Position numbers and translations under genes: made by a program. Of a DNA stretch of 64,000 nt, positions 60,523-64,000 are shown piece by piece (position 1 is the first letter of the stretch; every line of letters starts with the position of its first letter). The DNA is from Pseudomonas frederiksbergensis (GTDB lineage: Bacteria; Pseudomonadota; Gammaproteobacteria; Pseudomonadales; Pseudomonadaceae). Below the pieces are notes generated by a model. It ran no database searches. It saw only the letters and a program-made list of their open reading frames with translations, and was not told where the DNA came from. Where the stretch lies: NCBI RefSeq assembly GCF_001952935.1, contig NZ_CP018319.1, positions 6,034,001 through 6,098,000 on the forward strand. The letters run 5' to 3'.

Positions 60523-61638
60523 TTATTTACTCCCCGGTGCAGTGGTGGGTGTTTTATCCATTGCAATGAAGTCGCTTAACTGTTCAATGAGCTCACGGCT
60601 GTCACTGAGCATTCGTTGCCAGTCGGTGGGAAAACGAACATTCAACGGCAGTTGATCGATTCTCCAGCGCGGCGACAGAGGACGGTCGAACCGGGCGGCA
60701 ACCTGCAGACCCATCTCGCTGGCAGCGAACGGCCCACGCAATACCGTCGGCGTACGACCGGCGCTGTCGACAGCCTGGACCACATGGGCGGCCAACCACT
60801 CGCCATCGGGCATGCGAACGCGCAGCGGCTGGCCAATCGCGGCGTAGCTGATGTTCAGCGGTTCCAGATAAATCCACAGCAGAGGCTCTTCCAGCCGCTC
60901 AAGGCGCATCAACAAGGTACCCGCCCCGACGTTTTCGCCAGGCGTGACCAACACCTCCGCAATTCGACCGCTCTGCGTAGCCTTGACCGACAACGCGGCG
61001 AGGCGCGTTTTCAACCATTGCTGCTCGGCGGTCTGTTGAATGATCTCGCGCTCAACGCTCAACGGCGATTGACGAGCCAGTTGTTCGCGGCGCTCGAACG
61101 CCAACAGGTCGGCTTTGAAAGCGTCGAGTTCGGACTGGGCGGCCAGCACTTCTCCACGAGAGACCGCGCCTGATAAAACCAGGTCCTCGAGTACCTGCAC
61201 ACGCTCCTCCGTCCTGCTCACCCGGGTCCTGAGCAACTGACGCTCGCGGGTGTCCAGTTTGGCGTTGGTGGCGGGCACCGATTTCTTCGGCATTGCGGCA
61301 AGCTGCGAGAGCCGCGCACGCCATTCGGGATTGTCGAGACTGACCAACGGCTGATCGATCTGGACCTGCTCCCCGGCCATGACAAACAGCTGATCGACCC
61401 GACCGGCATCCCGTGCGCGCACTTCAAGAATCGGCAGGCGCAATTGCGCCGGCGCGTCGATCATCACCAGCCCATACGTCAGCTTCGCGCCCAGCCAGAT
61501 CAAGGGGCTCGCGACCAGGAACAGGATCAGATACCAGCGCGCGCGAAACGCCATGCGTTTGCCCGGCGCGTAGAGCACAGTCAAACCTTGTTCCTGGGTA
61601 GGGTTGAGTTCTTTGCGACTATCGAATCGAATCTTCAT
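60523..61638 (-). CDS. HlyD/Alg44-like membrane-fusion protein
   Basis: A 371-residue periplasmic adaptor with one N-terminal membrane helix (WYLILFLVASPLIWLGA), a biotinyl-lipoyl half (VRARDAGRVDQLFVMAGEQV), a coiled-coil hairpin at about 130-195, and the second lipoyl half (TQSGRIAEVLVTPGENVG). In alginate synthesis Alg44 has this layout next to the Alg8 synthase. Here it lies two genes after a GT2 synthase with 6- and 3-bp gaps, so a role in polymer export is likely. Confidence 0.85.
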   Translation of the reverse strand: MKIRFDSRKELNPTQEQGLTVLYAPGKRMAFRARWYLILFLVASPLIWLGAKLTYGLVMIDAPAQLRLPILEVRARDAGRVDQLFVMAGEQVQIDQPLVSLDNPEWRARLSQLAAMPKKSVPATNAKLDTRERQLLRTRVSRTEERVQVLEDLVLSGAVSRGEVLAAQSELDAFKADLLAFERREQLARQSPLSVEREIIQQTAEQQWLKTRLAALSVKATQSGRIAEVLVTPGENVGAGTLLMRLERLEEPLLWIYLEPLNISYAAIGQPLRVRMPDGEWLAAHVVQAVDSAGRTPTVLRGPFAASEMGLQVAARFDRPLSPRWRIDQLPLNVRFPTDWQRMLSDSRELIEQLSDFIAMDKTPTTAPGSK

Positions 61639-61644
61639 GACGGC

Positions 61645-62493
61645 TCACCGTTTTGGAAAGTCTCGCCAGGCTTGCCAGTCAATACCGGCAATCCCCCGTG
61701 GTTGCAGCTGTTCACGCCAGATGCTGGTCTGACGCTGCAACTGCTCAGTCGACGCGTCGGCCCAGGATTCAGTGGCATCCAGTTGCGGCTCTGTGCTTTG
61801 CGCGAGGCGAAATTGCAGGTCAGGCCAACGTTGGGCGATCTGCTCTGCCTTGCGTGCACTGTTTTTCGGATTACGGGTGTAGATCATAAGGCTGACCTGA
61901 CGCACGCCCGCCTCGGGAAGCGCGCACGGCAGACAGGTTTTCCCGGGTTTTGCCTCTTCAAACCAACGATGATGGCTGGAGATTTCTACCGGCCATGGGC
62001 TGGCTGCGGAGGCTGCGTGCAAGGTGTCGAGCAAATCCTTCAAGCGCTGATCAGGGACTGGCACGCCCAATTGTTCGAGTTCCAGGTCCAGGTGCAGGCT
62101 GGTGAATGGAAGCCCTTTCAGTTTGGCCAGTAAATCGGTGAGCTGATGGCGGTCCTGCGGCTCCATCCAGGCCGGATCACCGAGCAACAGGCTGACTTGC
62201 ACCCCCTTGCCGGCCGCGTCCTGGAGCAATTGCGCCAGCCGTTGGCGCGTGGTGGCAAGGTCTTTCAACTGGGAGGACTTGAGGCCAAGGTAGATCTTGT
62301 CCATCCCGGCCTTACGCAATTGTTCGAGTTCCGCCTTGCGTTGATCGGGATCGAGCAATGCTTCGCTGTCCCAGACATAACTGCCTTGGGACCATTGGCT
62401 CGACGGCGTCACCGCCGCCTGGGCCGCCAATGGTTGTGCGGCCAGTATCCACGGGGGTAACGACAGCGTCAGCAGCATAAGTATCGATCGCAT
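61645..62493 (-). CDS. Exported TIM-barrel-like protein of a polysaccharide operon
   Basis: A 282-residue protein with signal peptide (LTLSLPPWILA/AQ) and an alternating alpha/beta pattern (MDKIYLGLKSSQLKD, QVSLLLGDPAWM, TSLHLDLELEQLGV, VSLMIYTRNP) that suggests a TIM barrel of glycosidase type. No characterised family recognised. The ATG at 62493 has GAGG eight bases upstream and begins 2 bp after the synthase stop. Possibly modifies or cleaves the nascent polymer in the periplasm. Confidence 0.7.
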   Translation of the reverse strand: MRSILMLLTLSLPPWILAAQPLAAQAAVTPSSQWSQGSYVWDSEALLDPDQRKAELEQLRKAGMDKIYLGLKSSQLKDLATTRQRLAQLLQDAAGKGVQVSLLLGDPAWMEPQDRHQLTDLLAKLKGLPFTSLHLDLELEQLGVPVPDQRLKDLLDTLHAASAASPWPVEISSHHRWFEEAKPGKTCLPCALPEAGVRQVSLMIYTRNPKNSARKAEQIAQRWPDLQFRLAQSTEPQLDATESWADASTEQLQRQTSIWREQLQPRGIAGIDWQAWRDFPKR

Positions 62494-62495
62494 AA

Positions 62496-63824
62496 TCAAA
62501 ACCTCGTGGCTCGTTTAAGTACCCACCACGGCGCCATAGAGCTTTCTTCGTGCCCCCTGCGAAAGATCTCGTTGAGCATGGCCACTGCGCTCCAGCACCG
62601 CAGGATTAGCATGAACAGCGGGAAGAAAGGCACCAACAACCCCAGGATCACGTCTTTTGCAGGTCGATCGGAGACCATCAACAACATGGCGCCGAATAAC
62701 ATCGCGGTGATCGCCAGGTACAACGCATAAATCAGTATGAACAGGAACAACAGCGTCTTGCCCGGCAGAACAAATAGCGCCAGCAAGGTGTAGCTGAAGA
62801 TGAGAAACGGCAGCACCAGCTGAAAAAAGAAGCCGCTGAGCAGGATCATCAGAAAGGTCGGCCAGCCCAACAATCTGGGGTTGATGTTGTGGTGATGCTT
62901 TCTGATGTACAGAAAAAACAGGTCGCCATCCCAGCGCAAGCGCTGCATCAGAAACTGACTAAGTGTCGCGGGTGCATCGGTGTGTCCAATCGCTTCCGGC
63001 TCGAAGGGGATCCTCAAGTCGTGTCGCTTGAAGTAACTCTTGATGCGCAACGTCAGGTCCAGGTCCTCGGCGGTGTGCGTGTTCCAGCCACCGATTTTCA
63101 CCAGGAAGCTGCGACGGAATGCCCCGAAGGCCCCCGAGACGTTATTGACCAGGTTCCATTCGGCCAGACCGATTTTCGACATGTGGATGGACAACAGATA
63201 TTCCAGCGCCTGCATGGCGGTCACCCATGAAGCCCAGACATTGCGCACTCGCAGGCTGCCAGCGACCGCCGGCACCGACGGGTCCTCGAAATGGCGCACG
63301 ATGGAGCTGACCATGTTGTTGTCGAAGGACGTATCGCCATCGAGTGCCATCACGATTTCGCCGCTGGCAAGCGACAGGCCGGCGTTCAATGACGACACCC
63401 GCCCGCCCCTCTGCCATTTGGCGATCGGGCGCAAATGGCGTCTGGGGTACAACTTCGGGTCCACGTTGAACTTGCGAACGGCGCTGAGCGTCGGCTGGTT
63501 CACCGTGGCTCCGTCCACCACCGGAATCATCTCGATGTGGCCGGGGTACGTCTGCTCGCACAGGCTTAACAGCGTGGTCTGAACGTCCATCCCTTCGCTG
63601 TAACAGGTAATGATGCAAGAGACCTTGGGCCGGTAGACACTGATCTTCGGTACGCGGGTACGCCGACGTGCAAACCAGCGCAACACCCCCAGCATCACCA
63701 TGATCATCAGGGGTAATTCGAAGATCAGAAACAAAGGGAAAAGCATGAAGAACACCCGGCTCAAGCCATCCGGCCCCATGAGCGCACTGAATGCGCTGAA
63801 GAGTTGCTCGAAGAAAGGGCTCAT
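62496..63824 (-). CDS. Family 2 glycosyltransferase, polysaccharide synthase
   Basis: A 442-residue processive GT2. N-terminal helices flank residue 25-50; the catalytic domain has VVDGAT, ALDGDTSF (DxD), the TAEDLDLTLR acid and QRLRWDGD, i.e. the Q-x-x-RW acceptor motif of cellulose, PNAG and alginate synthases; C-terminal helices follow (about 330-420). No PilZ domain is attached. The start is set at ATG 63824; a GTG at 63833 overlaps the upstream gene's stop. First visible complete gene of the tightly spaced operon. Confidence 0.9.
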   Translation of the reverse strand: MSPFFEQLFSAFSALMGPDGLSRVFFMLFPLFLIFELPLMIMVMLGVLRWFARRRTRVPKISVYRPKVSCIITCYSEGMDVQTTLLSLCEQTYPGHIEMIPVVDGATVNQPTLSAVRKFNVDPKLYPRRHLRPIAKWQRGGRVSSLNAGLSLASGEIVMALDGDTSFDNNMVSSIVRHFEDPSVPAVAGSLRVRNVWASWVTAMQALEYLLSIHMSKIGLAEWNLVNNVSGAFGAFRRSFLVKIGGWNTHTAEDLDLTLRIKSYFKRHDLRIPFEPEAIGHTDAPATLSQFLMQRLRWDGDLFFLYIRKHHHNINPRLLGWPTFLMILLSGFFFQLVLPFLIFSYTLLALFVLPGKTLLFLFILIYALYLAITAMLFGAMLLMVSDRPAKDVILGLLVPFFPLFMLILRCWSAVAMLNEIFRRGHEESSMAPWWVLKRATRF

Positions 63825-63829
63825 GGCGG

Positions 63830-64000
63830 TCACGCCAATTCACTGGCCAGACGGGCCAGTAGTAATTCGCCATCTTCCTGCTCGAGCAGATCCTGGGGCG
63901 CCGTGATGCTGACGACACGCAAGGAAATGTCGCTGACCTCCGGTGCTGAAAACAACTCGGCGACCCGGCTCAAGCGTTGTTTGACGGTTTCCAGGCCCGT
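63830..64000 (-). CDS. C-terminal part of an upstream operon gene, partial
   Basis: Only the last 56 codons are inside the window (ETVKQRLSRVAELFSAPEV, then DLLEQEDGELLLARLASELA and TGA at 63830-63832). Soluble, acidic, family not identified. It ends 5 bp before the synthase ATG and overlaps its alternative GTG, so it belongs to the same operon. Confidence 0.6.
   Translation of the reverse strand, partial: TGLETVKQRLSRVAELFSAPEVSDISLRVVSITAPQDLLEQEDGELLLARLASELA

Noticed and set aside
1..64000. tRNA, rRNA, CRISPR array, complete insertion sequence or prophage
   Set aside because: Looked for by eye; no clover-leaf-like tRNA, repeat-spacer array or transposase/integrase reading frame was found.

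Overview
The window is a Pseudomonas chromosome segment, most like the P. fluorescens group. The evidence is the GC-rich coding style, many Pseudomonas-type REP palindromes built on GTGGGAGCGGGCTTGCTCGCGA, Pseudomonas-restricted small families (DUF1652, DUF6124/DUF3077-like), and a puu/spu-type putrescine locus. I saw no rRNA, tRNA, CRISPR array or complete insertion sequence.

Layout. 1-5.7 kb: a partial epimerase and NTF2-like protein divergent from a LysR regulator, a PL7 alginate lyase, a DUF3616 protein and a Gfa enzyme. 6-9.4 kb: a GT4 glycosyltransferase with a glycogen-debranching-type glucosidase, and DUF1652. 9.6-19.7 kb: a sulfate-ester module (arylsulfatase, HAD phosphatase, LysR, alkylsulfatase, FadL-type porin) and three lipoproteins, one with a decayed inverted partial copy. 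19.7-34.2 kb: a stress protein, SleB hydrolase, CAP protein, MoaA, a DeoR pseudogene, ornithine decarboxylase, an MHS transporter, and an HD/PH/VOC/SulP/PPK2/VIT group. 34.6-40.2 kb: a likely nitrogen-compound catabolic run (flavin monooxygenase, RidA, DUF1028, ArgE-like M20 peptidase, NCS1 permease).

41.5-45.3 kb is an AT-rich island and the most interesting part. It holds an orphan T6SS hcp gene overlapping a DUF4225 gene (candidate effector). Facing it are two related four-helix membrane proteins (candidate immunity proteins). Upstream are a LysE-type exporter, a truncated hcp fragment and perfect hairpin terminators of one shared repeat. Just before the island, a DUF6124 gene has a strikingly structured 5' leader.

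45.4-56.5 kb is a putrescine uptake and gamma-glutamylation locus: XRE-cupin regulator, PuuB, PuuC and PuuA on the minus strand; PuuD and PotG-PotH-PotI-PotF on the plus strand. REP pairs sit in most of its intergenic gaps. The ornithine decarboxylase near 25 kb would make the substrate. 56.7-59.6 kb has small conserved genes. 59.6-64 kb is a tightly packed minus-strand operon (family 2 synthase, exported TIM-barrel-like protein, HlyD/Alg44-like protein, NDP-sugar epimerase) that looks like a synthase-dependent exopolysaccharide locus running off the right edge.

Functions are read from motifs and remembered family features; no database search was run.
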